Shown here: positions 14,882 through 22,261 of the stretch, in pieces
Numbering within the stretch: position 1 is the first letter of the stretch
How the letters are laid out: each line of letters opens with the position of its first letter
NCBI GenBank assembly: GCA_947072265.1
Contig: CAMTHN010000004.1
Location: 1-22,839, forward strand
DNA from: an uncultured Clostridia bacterium
GTDB taxonomy: Bacteria > Bacillota > Clostridia > Oscillospirales > Ruminococcaceae
Direction of reading: 5' to 3'
DNA: 22,839 nucleotides
Position numbers and translations under genes: made by a program
The notes under the pieces: generated by a model
Seen by the model: only the letters and a program-made list of their open reading frames with translations
The model's database searches: none
What the model was told of the DNA's origin: nothing

Positions 14882-16024
14882 ATGTCTCAGAAGAAAGATT
14901 ATTATGAAGTTTTAGGAGTTGATAGAGGTTGCACAGAAGAAGAATTAAAAAAATCTTATAGAAAATTATCAAAAAAACATCATCCGGATTTAAACCCTAA
15001 TGATACAGCTTCAGAGGATAAATTTAAAGAAATAAGTGAAGCATATGAAGTTTTATCAGATAGCAATAAAAGAAGACAATATGATCAATTTGGACATTCT
15101 TCACAAGGTGGAGGCGGCGGAGGTGGATTTGGTGGAGGCGGATTTGGTGGATTTGAAGGGTTTGACTTTGGAGATATTTTTGAAGGATTTTTTGGTGGAA
15201 ATGGATTTGGAAGAAATTCTAATCCAAACAGTCCAAAAGTTGGAGAAGATATCAATCAATCCACAGTTATATCTTTTTTAGAAGCATGTAAAGGTGTTAA
15301 AAAAACTATAAATATAGCATATAAGAAATCATGCGAAAGCTGTAGAGGAAATGGAAGCGAATCGGGAACATCTTTAGAATCGTGTGGACAATGCAAAGGG
15401 TCAGGCGTTATAAAAGTTCAACAAAGAACAGCTTTTGGAGCAATATCTAGTTCAAGGGCTTGTACTAGTTGTAATGGAAAAGGAAAAATTATTAAAAAGT
15501 CATGTGTACCTTGCGGTGGCCGTGGATTTAAAGAAGAAATTTCTGATATAAATATAGATATTCCTGCAGGAATTGATCATGGTCAAACTCTTTCTATAAG
15601 AAATAGTGGTCATGCTGGTTTAAATGGTGGTCCAAGAGGAGACTTGAATTTAACAGTTTCTGTATCAGCTGATAGTTTGTTTAAAAGAAAAGGTTATGAT
15701 ATTATTTGTGAACTTCCTATAACATATATGCAGGCTGTTTTGGGGGATGATGTTGTTGTTCCTACAATAGATGGTAAAGTTAAATATAGTATATCTGCTG
15801 GTACACAGCCAGGAACAGTTTTTAGACTTAAAGGAAAAGGTGTTCCTCATGTTAACAGTAGATCAAAAGGGGATCAATATGTTGAGGTTAATGTTGAGGT
15901 TCCTAAAAATATGACAAAAGCACAAAAAGAGGCATTGAGAAATTTTGAGAATTTATTAACAACAAAAAATTATGAAAAAAGAGAAAGTTTTTTTGATAAA
16001 ATCAAAAATATGTTTAAAGATTAA
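14882..16024 (+). CDS. dnaJ: DnaJ co-chaperone (type I Hsp40)
   Basis: The 380-residue protein delivers substrates to DnaK and stimulates its ATPase. It has an N-terminal J domain with HPD at 34-36, a Gly/Phe-rich stretch (about 75-110), and four CxxCxGxG zinc repeats with cysteines 151/154, 168/171, 194/197 and 208/211. Two C-terminal beta domains complete it. All features of a full type I DnaJ are present. The ATG at 14882 lies 10 nt after AAGGTGG; a TTG at 14876 is closer (4 nt) but less likely. It is separated from dnaK by a strong hairpin. Confidence 0.97.
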   Translation: MSQKKDYYEVLGVDRGCTEEELKKSYRKLSKKHHPDLNPNDTASEDKFKEISEAYEVLSDSNKRRQYDQFGHSSQGGGGGGGFGGGGFGGFEGFDFGDIFEGFFGGNGFGRNSNPNSPKVGEDINQSTVISFLEACKGVKKTINIAYKKSCESCRGNGSESGTSLESCGQCKGSGVIKVQQRTAFGAISSSRACTSCNGKGKIIKKSCVPCGGRGFKEEISDINIDIPAGIDHGQTLSIRNSGHAGLNGGPRGDLNLTVSVSADSLFKRKGYDIICELPITYMQAVLGDDVVVPTIDGKVKYSISAGTQPGTVFRLKGKGVPHVNSRSKGDQYVEVNVEVPKNMTKAQKEALRNFENLLTTKNYEKRESFFDKIKNMFKD

Positions 16025-16025
16025 A

Positions 16026-16054
16026 TTGTAATAGATGTATATCTTGTGTATAAT
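16026..16054 (+). promoter_or_regulatory. Candidate guaA promoter
   Basis: TTGTAA (16026-16031), a 17-bp spacer, and TATAAT (16049-16054), right after the dnaJ stop. The leader to the TTG start would be about 33 nt. It argues against the longer guaA frame beginning at 16035. Confidence 0.55.
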
Positions 16055-16094
16055 AAAAGATAATAATAAAGATTTTGAAAGATGGTGTATTATT

Positions 16095-17624
16095 TTGAAT
16101 CAAACCGTTTTGGTTCTAGATTTTGGAGGACAGTTTAATCAATTAATTGCTAGACGAGTTAGAGAGAGTAATGTTTATTGTGAAGTTTATCCGTATAATA
16201 TTTCTATAAGTGATATAAAAAAAAAGAATCCTATAGGGATTATTTTGACTGGAGGGCCTAATAGTGTGTACGAAGAGGGGGCTCCTAAATTGGATAAAGA
16301 AATATTTAATATGGGAATACCAATATTAGGAATATGTTATGGTTCTCAATTAATGGCAGATATTCTAGGGGGAGAAGTCTCCAGTTCTATAACTAGAGAA
16401 TATGGGAAAACTTTAACGAATTATGATAATACTAGTGATATTTTTTCTGGAATCGATATCGAGTCTTATTCATGGATGAGTCATACGGATTATATTCTAA
16501 AGATGCCAAAAGGCTTTAAAAAAACAGCATATACATCATCATGCCCAGTGGCGGCAATGGAAGATAAATCAAAAAAATTGTATGCTATACAATTTCATCC
16601 AGAAGTCTCACATACAGAATTTGGCAAGGAAATGATTCAAAATTTTTTAATAAATATATGTAAAGCAAAAAAAGATTGGACAATGGAAAATTATGCAAAA
16701 AAATCTATAATTTCTATAAAAGAAAAGGTTGGAAGTGGTAAAGTATTATTGGCTCTTTCTGGTGGTGTTGATTCTTCTGTGGCTGCTGCTCTTCTTTCAA
16801 AAGCAGTAGGAGATAATCTTATTTGTATATTTGTTGATCATGGGTTTATGAGAAAAGATGAAGCTGAAGAAGTTCGGGTTGCTTTTAGTGATATGAATCT
16901 TAACCTTATAATTGTGGATGCAAAAAAAAGATTTATGGATAAACTAGAGGGTATTATTGATCCAGAGGAAAAGAGAAAAATAATAGGGGAAGAGTTTATA
17001 AGAGTTTTTGAGGATGAAGCAAAAAAAATAGGAACTGTAGAATATTTAGTTCAAGGAACTATCTATCCAGATGTAATAGAATCTGGATTTGGAAATTCTG
17101 CAGTTATAAAAAGTCATCATAATGTTGGAGGGATTCCAGATTGTGTTGAATTTAAGGAAATTATAGAACCTTTAAGACTTTTATTTAAAGACGAAGTTAG
17201 GAATTTAGGATTAGAGATTGGTTTACCCGAATATTTAGTTTTTAGACAGCCTTTTCCTGGTCCAGGGTTGGCTATACGAATTATTGGCGAAATTACAGAA
17301 AAAAAATTAGATATTTTAAGAGAGTCTGACTATATATTTAGAGAAGAAATAAAAAAAGCTGGACTTCATAAAGATATAAATCAATATTTTACAGTTTTAA
17401 CTTCTGTAAAATCGGTTGGTGTTATGGGTGATTTTAGAACTTATGATTACACACTTGCTTTAAGAGCCGTTACAACTACTGATTTCATGACAGCAGATTT
17501 TGCAAAAATTCCTTATGAATATTTAGAAAAAATAAGTGTTAGAATAGTAAATGAAGTTAAACATATAAATAGAATAGTTTATGATATAACTACAAAACCA
17601 CCAGCGACTATTGAATGGGAATAG
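16095..17624 (+). CDS. guaA: GMP synthase (glutamine-hydrolysing)
   Basis: The 509-residue enzyme makes GMP from XMP, ATP and glutamine. The N-terminal class I amidotransferase has the triad C81 (GICYGSQL), H168 and E170 (FHPEVSH). The ATP pyrophosphatase domain has the P-loop ALSGGVDSSVAA (residues 221-232). The C-terminal dimerisation domain ends TTKPPATIEWE, as usual. I place the start at TTG 16095, giving NQTVLVLDFGGQ at the N-terminus as in other GuaA proteins; the ribosome site before it (GATGGTG) is weak. An in-frame ATG at 16035 has no ribosome site and lies within the likely promoter. Confidence 0.95.
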   Translation: MNQTVLVLDFGGQFNQLIARRVRESNVYCEVYPYNISISDIKKKNPIGIILTGGPNSVYEEGAPKLDKEIFNMGIPILGICYGSQLMADILGGEVSSSITREYGKTLTNYDNTSDIFSGIDIESYSWMSHTDYILKMPKGFKKTAYTSSCPVAAMEDKSKKLYAIQFHPEVSHTEFGKEMIQNFLINICKAKKDWTMENYAKKSIISIKEKVGSGKVLLALSGGVDSSVAAALLSKAVGDNLICIFVDHGFMRKDEAEEVRVAFSDMNLNLIIVDAKKRFMDKLEGIIDPEEKRKIIGEEFIRVFEDEAKKIGTVEYLVQGTIYPDVIESGFGNSAVIKSHHNVGGIPDCVEFKEIIEPLRLLFKDEVRNLGLEIGLPEYLVFRQPFPGPGLAIRIIGEITEKKLDILRESDYIFREEIKKAGLHKDINQYFTVLTSVKSVGVMGDFRTYDYTLALRAVTTTDFMTADFAKIPYEYLEKISVRIVNEVKHINRIVYDITTKPPATIEWE

Positions 17625-17652
17625 TTCTATAAATTTGATTTGGAGGAAACCT

Positions 17653-17970
17653 ATGACATATTTTTATCTACATATGGTATTAATAGTTGTTGCTATGATA
17701 TTTTTTCTTTTTGAGTATAAGAAAGAAAAAAAAAAATACCAATTAATATTGCTTATTTGGATACCTTTTAGTGGTTTAAGATATATAAGTGATAATAGGA
17801 TATTTTTAGTAGGAGTTGGTATTTTTCAATTTATATTATTTGGATTAATGTTGTTTTTTTTATTTAAAGAAAAAAAATCGATATCAAGTAAATCTTCTGA
17901 GAATAATCAGTTAGATTCATCTAAGATAGAAAAAGAAGTCATTGTAGATGATTCTACAAATATAAAATAA
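17653..17970 (+). CDS. Small membrane protein of unknown function
   Basis: The 105-residue protein has a membrane segment at about 3-20, a probable second one at 29-44, and a third at 50-71. It ends in a charged, Ser/Glu-rich cytoplasmic-type tail. I do not know its function, though it resembles small conserved hypothetical proteins of Clostridia. GGAGG lies 6 nt before the ATG at 17653. It is 28 nt after guaA and 21 nt before the dehydrogenase, so the three are probably one transcript. Confidence 0.75.
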   Translation: MTYFYLHMVLIVVAMIFFLFEYKKEKKKYQLILLIWIPFSGLRYISDNRIFLVGVGIFQFILFGLMLFFLFKEKKSISSKSSENNQLDSSKIEKEVIVDDSTNIK

Positions 17971-17991
17971 TTTTATTTTGGAGGTTTATAA

Positions 17992-18980
17992 TTGAAAATA
18001 GTTGTTTTAGATGGTGCTAGTGTTAATCCAGGGGATTTATCATATAAATTTCTTGATAATTATGGTGATGTTTCTATATATAATAACACTGATCAATCTG
18101 AAATCTCTGATAGAATTTCGGATGCAGAGATAGTTTTAACTAATAAAGTTTCTATTTCTAGAGAGATTATGGATAAAGCTAATAGTTTAAAATTTATATG
18201 CCTATTATCAACAGGATACAATATTATTGATATAGAAGCCGCAAAAGAAAATAATATAGCTATAAGTAATATTCCTGATTATTCTAGCATGGCTGTTGCG
18301 CAGTTTACATTTTCTTTGATATTACAATTTTATTCTCGTATTTCTACATATAATAAAATTGTTAAATCTGGAGAATGGGGAACAAGTGGAAAATTTTGTA
18401 TATATAATGGGGAACAAGTGGAAAATTTTGTATATATAATGGGGATACTTATGAATTATTTAATAAAACTATAGGTCTTATTGGATTTGGAAGTATCTCG
18501 CAAAAAGTTTCGGAAATTGCAAAATCGTTTGGGATGAATATTCTTGTATATTCTAGAACTGTAAAAAAAGAATATGAATCTGATATTTTGACTTTTGTTG
18601 ATAAAGAATATTTGTTTAAAAATAGCGATATAATATCTATACATTGTCCTCTAAATAAAAATACATATAATATGGTTAATAAAGATTTAATAGATCTTAT
18701 GAAACCTAATGGCATAATTATAAATACAGCACGAGGAAGTATAATAAATGAAGTTGATTTATCCACTGCATTAAATCATGGAAAAATCATGGGAGCAGCG
18801 ATGGATGTGGTTTCTGTAGAGCCAATAGAAGATACAAACCCTCTTTTAACTGCGAAAAATTGTATAATAACTCCTCATATGGCCTGGAGTCCAATTGAGT
18901 CAAGAGCTAGAATGTTAAAGATTTGTGAAAAAAACATAATATCTTTTATAAAAGGAAATCCAATTAATAGAATAAAATAA
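17992..18980 (+). pseudogene. D-2-hydroxyacid dehydrogenase broken by a 32-bp tandem duplication
   Basis: The gene begins at TTG 17992 after GGAGG. It reads as a D-isomer-specific 2-hydroxyacid dehydrogenase of the glycerate dehydrogenase/hydroxypyruvate reductase kind, until the second copy of a 32-bp repeat shifts the frame; translation then stops after 160 residues at 18472-18474. Deleting one copy gives an uninterrupted 318-residue protein of normal length, with a SSMAVAQFTFSL segment, the nucleotide-binding GLIGFGSIS (151-159), R236 in NTARGS, E266 in VEP, and H285 in ITPH. The last Gly of the GxGxxG motif is Ser. Apart from the duplication nothing is damaged, so the lesion looks recent or switchable. 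It ends in the palindromic terminator shared with the convergent AbrB-type gene. Confidence 0.9.
18374..18445 (+). repeat. 32-bp tandem direct repeat, about 2.25 copies
   Basis: Copies at 18377-18408 and 18409-18440 are identical. The period also holds for 3 nt before (AAT) and 5 nt after (GGGGA). Thirty-two is not a multiple of three, so the duplication shifts the reading frame of the dehydrogenase. Confidence 0.98.
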
Positions 18981-19035
18981 AAATAGCTAAAAAGATTTAA
19001 AATCTTTTTAGCTATTTTTATTTTATTCTATTAAT
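18963..19035. terminator. 36-bp perfect palindromic bidirectional terminator
   Basis: Arms 18963-18998 and 19000-19035 are perfect inverted repeats with one nucleotide between them. The centre AGCTAAAAAGATTT and its complement form the hairpin top. Both stop codons (plus strand 18978-18980, minus strand 19018-19020) lie in the arms at exactly mirrored positions. Confidence 0.95.
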
Positions 19036-19263
19036 ATCTAAAACACATTTATTACAAAGATTTTTTCCTTTGAAATCAGAAATATCATCAGAACTAGTGC
19101 AAAAAATGCAGGAAGGTTGATATTTTTTAAGAATTATACTATTATTATCTACATATATTTCTAAAGAATCTTTTTTTTCTATTGAAAAAGTTTTTCTAAG
19201 TTCCATAGGAAGAACTATACGACCAAGTTCGTCTACAGGTCGAACAATACCAGTTGATTTCAT
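19018..19263 (-). CDS. AbrB/SpoVT-type transcription regulator with a CxxC-CxxC tail
   Basis: The 81-residue protein begins STGIVRPVDELGRIVLPMELRKTF, the swapped-hairpin AbrB DNA-binding fold (residues 1-47). A small metal-binding tail follows with C52/C55 and C70/C73. Such proteins are transition-state regulators, usually dimers or tetramers; the targets here are unknown. The start at ATG 19261-19263 is set by GGAGG just upstream; a longer frame to 19341 would cross the promoter. The C-terminus NRIK is encoded inside the terminator palindrome. Confidence 0.88.
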   Translation of the reverse strand: MKSTGIVRPVDELGRIVLPMELRKTFSIEKKDSLEIYVDNNSIILKKYQPSCIFCTSSDDISDFKGKNLCNKCVLDINRIK

Positions 19264-19312
19264 TTTTGCCTCCAAATATGTTAAATGTAAATTTATTTTT
19301 CTTGTGAAAATT

Positions 19313-19341
19313 ATTATATCAATTATGGTAAAAAAAGTCAA
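19313..19341 (-). promoter_or_regulatory. Strong promoter of the AbrB-type gene
   Basis: On the minus strand TTGACT (19341-19336), a 17-bp spacer ending TGA, and TATAAT (19318-19313). This is close to consensus, with an extended -10 and a leader of about 40 nt. Confidence 0.85.
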
Positions 19342-19450
19342 TATAATACTAATAATGGTTTTTTTTCGTATTATAATGTAACTTTTTATTAAATAATGCT
19401 AATTAAATTATAAAAACACATAAAAAATTATTTTAAATGTCGAAATAGTT

Positions 19451-19475
19451 AATATGTATATAATATATACATATT
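19451..19475. promoter_or_regulatory. 25-bp palindrome upstream of the PucR/CdaR-type gene
   Basis: Perfect 12-bp arms at 19451-19462 and 19464-19475 flank one A. It lies about 45 bp upstream of the -10 element, in the roughly 290-bp region between the divergent regulators, and may be an operator. A second palindrome, 8-bp arms around G (19496-19512), sits just before the -10. Only A, T and two G/C pairs are involved, so chance cannot be excluded. Confidence 0.4.
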
Positions 19476-19518
19476 TTAGTAAAATATGGGTTGCAATAAA
19501 ATAGTATTTTATGTATTA

Positions 19519-19527
19519 TGATATAAT
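19519..19527 (+). promoter_or_regulatory. Extended -10 promoter of the PucR/CdaR-ftsEX operon
   Basis: TGA TATAAT at 19519-19527; the -35 region is poor, but an extended -10 can make up for that. The leader to the ATG at 19553 is about 19 nt. Confidence 0.6.
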
Positions 19528-19552
19528 ATTAAAACAAAAGGGAGATTCAATA

Positions 19553-20638
19553 ATGTCAAATAGACTTCTTCAAGGTATTGTTCATCAAATGAGGGATACG
19601 ATTGATAGGATTATTGGAGTCATTGATGAAAGCGCGATAGTTATTGCTTGTAGTGAATTATCAAAAATAGGCAAAAAAAAAGACTTTATAACAGTAGAAA
19701 ATTCTGATATATATCATACTTTTACAAAAGATGGATATACATATAAATTTTTTGGTCCTCATTTGAGACCTGAATATGCTGTTTTTGTTGAAGGAATCGA
19801 TGGAATAGCTAAAAATTATGTTCAACTTTTAGCTGTTTCTCTTTCTAATATAAAACATTATTATGATGAGAAATATGATAAAAATAATTTTGTGAAAAAT
19901 GTTGTTTTAGATAATATTTTACCTGGAGATGTATATGTAAAATCAAGAGAGCTACAGTTTAAATCTGATGTGAATAGAGTTGCCCTTATTATTAGAGTTT
20001 CAAAATCTAAAGATTTATCAGCATATGATATAATTTTAAATTTATTTCCAGATAGAGCTTCTGATTTTATTTTTACGATAAATGATACAGATATAGTTTT
20101 AATTAAAGAGATAAAAGACAATGTTTCTAAAGAAGATATAGAAACACTTTCATTATCTATTGTTGATACTTTAGGAAGTGAATTCTATATAAAGTCTGCT
20201 ATTGGAATAGGAACTATTGTTAGTGGAATAAAAGATTTTGCTAGATCTTTTAGAGAAGCTCAAATAGCTTTAGAAGTGGGAAAAGTTTTTGACACAGAAA
20301 AATCGATAATTACATATGAAAATTTAGGCATTGCTAGACTAATTTATCAGTTGCCATCAACTTTATGTGATACATTTTTAAAAGAAGTTTTTAAAAATGG
20401 ATCCATAGATAATTTAGATCAAGAAACCCTTTTTACTATACAAAGTTTTTTTGAAAATAACTTAAATGTATCGGAAACATCTAGAAAATTATTTGTTCAT
20501 AGAAATACTCTTGTGTATAGATTAGAAAAAATTAAAAAAATAACAGGGTTAGATTTAAGAGAATTTGATCATGCAATAATATTTAAAATTGCTTTAATGG
20601 TTAAGAAATATTTAATTTCTAATCCTATAAAGTTTTAA
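19553..20638 (+). CDS. PucR/CdaR-type helix-turn-helix transcription regulator
   Basis: The 361-residue protein has a C-terminal PucR-type helix-turn-helix (roughly residues 300-350): FFENNLNVSETSRKLFVHRNTLVYRLEKIKKI is the pattern, given here in part as NVSETSRKLFVHRNT. The middle part (about 120-260) is the GGDEF-like domain of CdaR proteins, with REAQIALEVG at its end. The N-terminal 110 residues may sense a ligand, which is unknown. AGGGAG precedes the ATG at 19553 by 8 nt; the frame upstream of it contains the promoter. It is 23 nt before ftsE, so it is likely cotranscribed with the division genes and may regulate them. Confidence 0.85.
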   Translation: MSNRLLQGIVHQMRDTIDRIIGVIDESAIVIACSELSKIGKKKDFITVENSDIYHTFTKDGYTYKFFGPHLRPEYAVFVEGIDGIAKNYVQLLAVSLSNIKHYYDEKYDKNNFVKNVVLDNILPGDVYVKSRELQFKSDVNRVALIIRVSKSKDLSAYDIILNLFPDRASDFIFTINDTDIVLIKEIKDNVSKEDIETLSLSIVDTLGSEFYIKSAIGIGTIVSGIKDFARSFREAQIALEVGKVFDTEKSIITYENLGIARLIYQLPSTLCDTFLKEVFKNGSIDNLDQETLFTIQSFFENNLNVSETSRKLFVHRNTLVYRLEKIKKITGLDLREFDHAIIFKIALMVKKYLISNPIKF

Positions 20639-20661
20639 ATTTATTATTAAAGAGGTAAAAT

Positions 20662-21348
20662 ATGATTAGTTTAATAGACGTAGATTTAGTTTATGAAAAT
20701 GGAACTAGAGCTCTTAATAAAATAAATATAGAAATTTTAAAAGGAGAGTTTGTTTTTATAGTTGGATCTTCTGGAGCGGGAAAAAGTTCTATATTAAAAC
20801 TTCTTTTGAGAGAAAGTAAAGCAACTCGCGGTGTTGTACGTGTAAATGGATTTAATTTAAGTGCGATTAAATCTAAAAAAATAAGTCAATTTAGAAGAAC
20901 CTTAGGTGTAGTTTTTCAAGATTTTAGACTTATACCTACCTTAAATATATTTGAAAATGTTGCTTTTGCTTTGAGAGTTATAGGTGAAAAACAAAAAATT
21001 ATTAAACAAAAAGTACCTAAAATTTTGAAAGAATTAGGAATATTACACAAAATGAAGGCAATGCCTTCACAGCTTTCAGGTGGAGAACAACAAAGAGTTG
21101 CACTAGCTAGAGCACTTATAAATGATCCTTCTATAATTATTGCTGATGAACCGACAGGAAATATAGATCCAGAACTTTCTGAAGATATAGTTGAACTTTT
21201 AAAAAAAATAAATTTAAAAGGAACTACAGTAGTTATGGTAACTCATGAGCATACTCTTGTAAATTATTTTGGTGGAAGAGTTCTTAATATAGATAAAGGT
21301 TTAGTGGTTTCTGATAGTTATATAGGAGGTAAAAATGAAATCAAATAG
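20662..21348 (+). CDS. ftsE: Cell-division ABC transporter ATPase FtsE
   Basis: The 228-residue ATPase has Walker A GSSGAGKS (35-42), the Q-loop Q86, the signature LSGGEQQRVALAR (138-150), Walker B IIIADE (158-163) and the switch His in VTHEH. With FtsX it transmits ATP hydrolysis across the membrane to activate peptidoglycan hydrolases during division. The last 14 nt overlap ftsX, which supports coupled translation. AGAGGT lies before the ATG. Confidence 0.96.
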   Translation: MISLIDVDLVYENGTRALNKINIEILKGEFVFIVGSSGAGKSSILKLLLRESKATRGVVRVNGFNLSAIKSKKISQFRRTLGVVFQDFRLIPTLNIFENVAFALRVIGEKQKIIKQKVPKILKELGILHKMKAMPSQLSGGEQQRVALARALINDPSIIIADEPTGNIDPELSEDIVELLKKINLKGTTVVMVTHEHTLVNYFGGRVLNIDKGLVVSDSYIGGKNEIK

Positions 21349-22240
21349 TTTTTTTTATCTTATAGTTCAGGGTGCCCGTAACTTGTGGATGCATAGTCTT
21401 ATGACGATGGCTTCGATTGCGGTGCTAACAACATGTTTATTACTTGTTGGATTTGCAATATTATTTACTATAAACGTTAATAATATGGTTTCTCATGTCG
21501 AAAAACAAAATGAAGTAGTTATATTTATAAAAGATGGAACTAGCCAGATACAAATGGAAGATATAGGAAATTTTTTAAAACAACATGAACTTGTAGATAA
21601 AATTGATTTTATTTCTAAAGAAAAAGCTTTAAAAATAGAAAAAGATAGACTAGGAGATGAGGCAATTCTTTTAGAAGGTTTAGATAAAGATAATCCTTTG
21701 CCAGCTTCTTTTAGTATTATTATATCTGATCTTGAAAAGATAAATTCTGTTGTTACTGATATAGAACAATTTGAATATGTGGAAAAAATAAATGTGTCTA
21801 CACAAGTTACAGATACACTTATATTGATTAGGCAGATTGTCCAATCTTCTGGCGGTGCTGTAGTTATTGCTCTTTTAATCGTTTCTCTTGTTATAATTGC
21901 AAATACAATAAGATCTTCCGTTTTTACTAGAAGAAGAGAGATAAGTATTATGAAATATGTTGGTGCTACTAATAGTTTCATAAGATTCCCCTTTATAATA
22001 GAGGGTATATTTATGGGTATATTGTCCGCTGGGGCTGCTTTTTTTATAACTTGGGGTGGATATACAGCATTTATATCAATAATATCCACATCTACCAATA
22101 CATGGATAGAAAGTATAGCTACATCTTTATTAAATTTTAAAGATGTCATGTTTTATATATTATATAGCTATGTTATTTCTGGAGTTATTATAGGAACTTT
22201 GGGAAGTGGAATGAGTATAAAAAGCCATCTAAAGGTTTAA
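21335..22240 (+). CDS. ftsX: Cell-division membrane protein FtsX
   Basis: The 301-residue membrane protein has four predicted membrane segments: about 22-47, 172-192, 217-241 and 270-293. A large outside loop (about 48-170) binds the partner hydrolase. The FtsX permease motif TRRREISIMKYVGAT (198-212) follows segment 2. It forms a complex with FtsE. AGGAGG within the end of ftsE drives its start. The hydrolase gene follows after 21 nt. Confidence 0.96.
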   Translation: MKSNSFFYLIVQGARNLWMHSLMTMASIAVLTTCLLLVGFAILFTINVNNMVSHVEKQNEVVIFIKDGTSQIQMEDIGNFLKQHELVDKIDFISKEKALKIEKDRLGDEAILLEGLDKDNPLPASFSIIISDLEKINSVVTDIEQFEYVEKINVSTQVTDTLILIRQIVQSSGGAVVIALLIVSLVIIANTIRSSVFTRRREISIMKYVGATNSFIRFPFIIEGIFMGILSAGAAFFITWGGYTAFISIISTSTNTWIESIATSLLNFKDVMFYILYSYVISGVIIGTLGSGMSIKSHLKV

Positions 22241-22261
22241 TCGAAAGGATTTTTTTATTTT

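Noticed and set aside
16035..16094. Upstream extension of guaA from the ATG at 16035
   Set aside because: There is no ribosome site, the stretch contains a likely promoter, and GuaA proteins begin near the TTG at 16095.
18534..18980. The second part of the dehydrogenase as an independent gene starting at 18534
   Set aside because: The frame begins inside the NAD-binding domain without a ribosome site; it is the continuation of the gene after the duplication.
21493..22149. A 218-codon open frame antisense to ftsX
   Set aside because: It lies wholly within ftsX, has no ribosome site or recognisable domain, and follows from the low stop-codon density opposite a membrane-protein gene.
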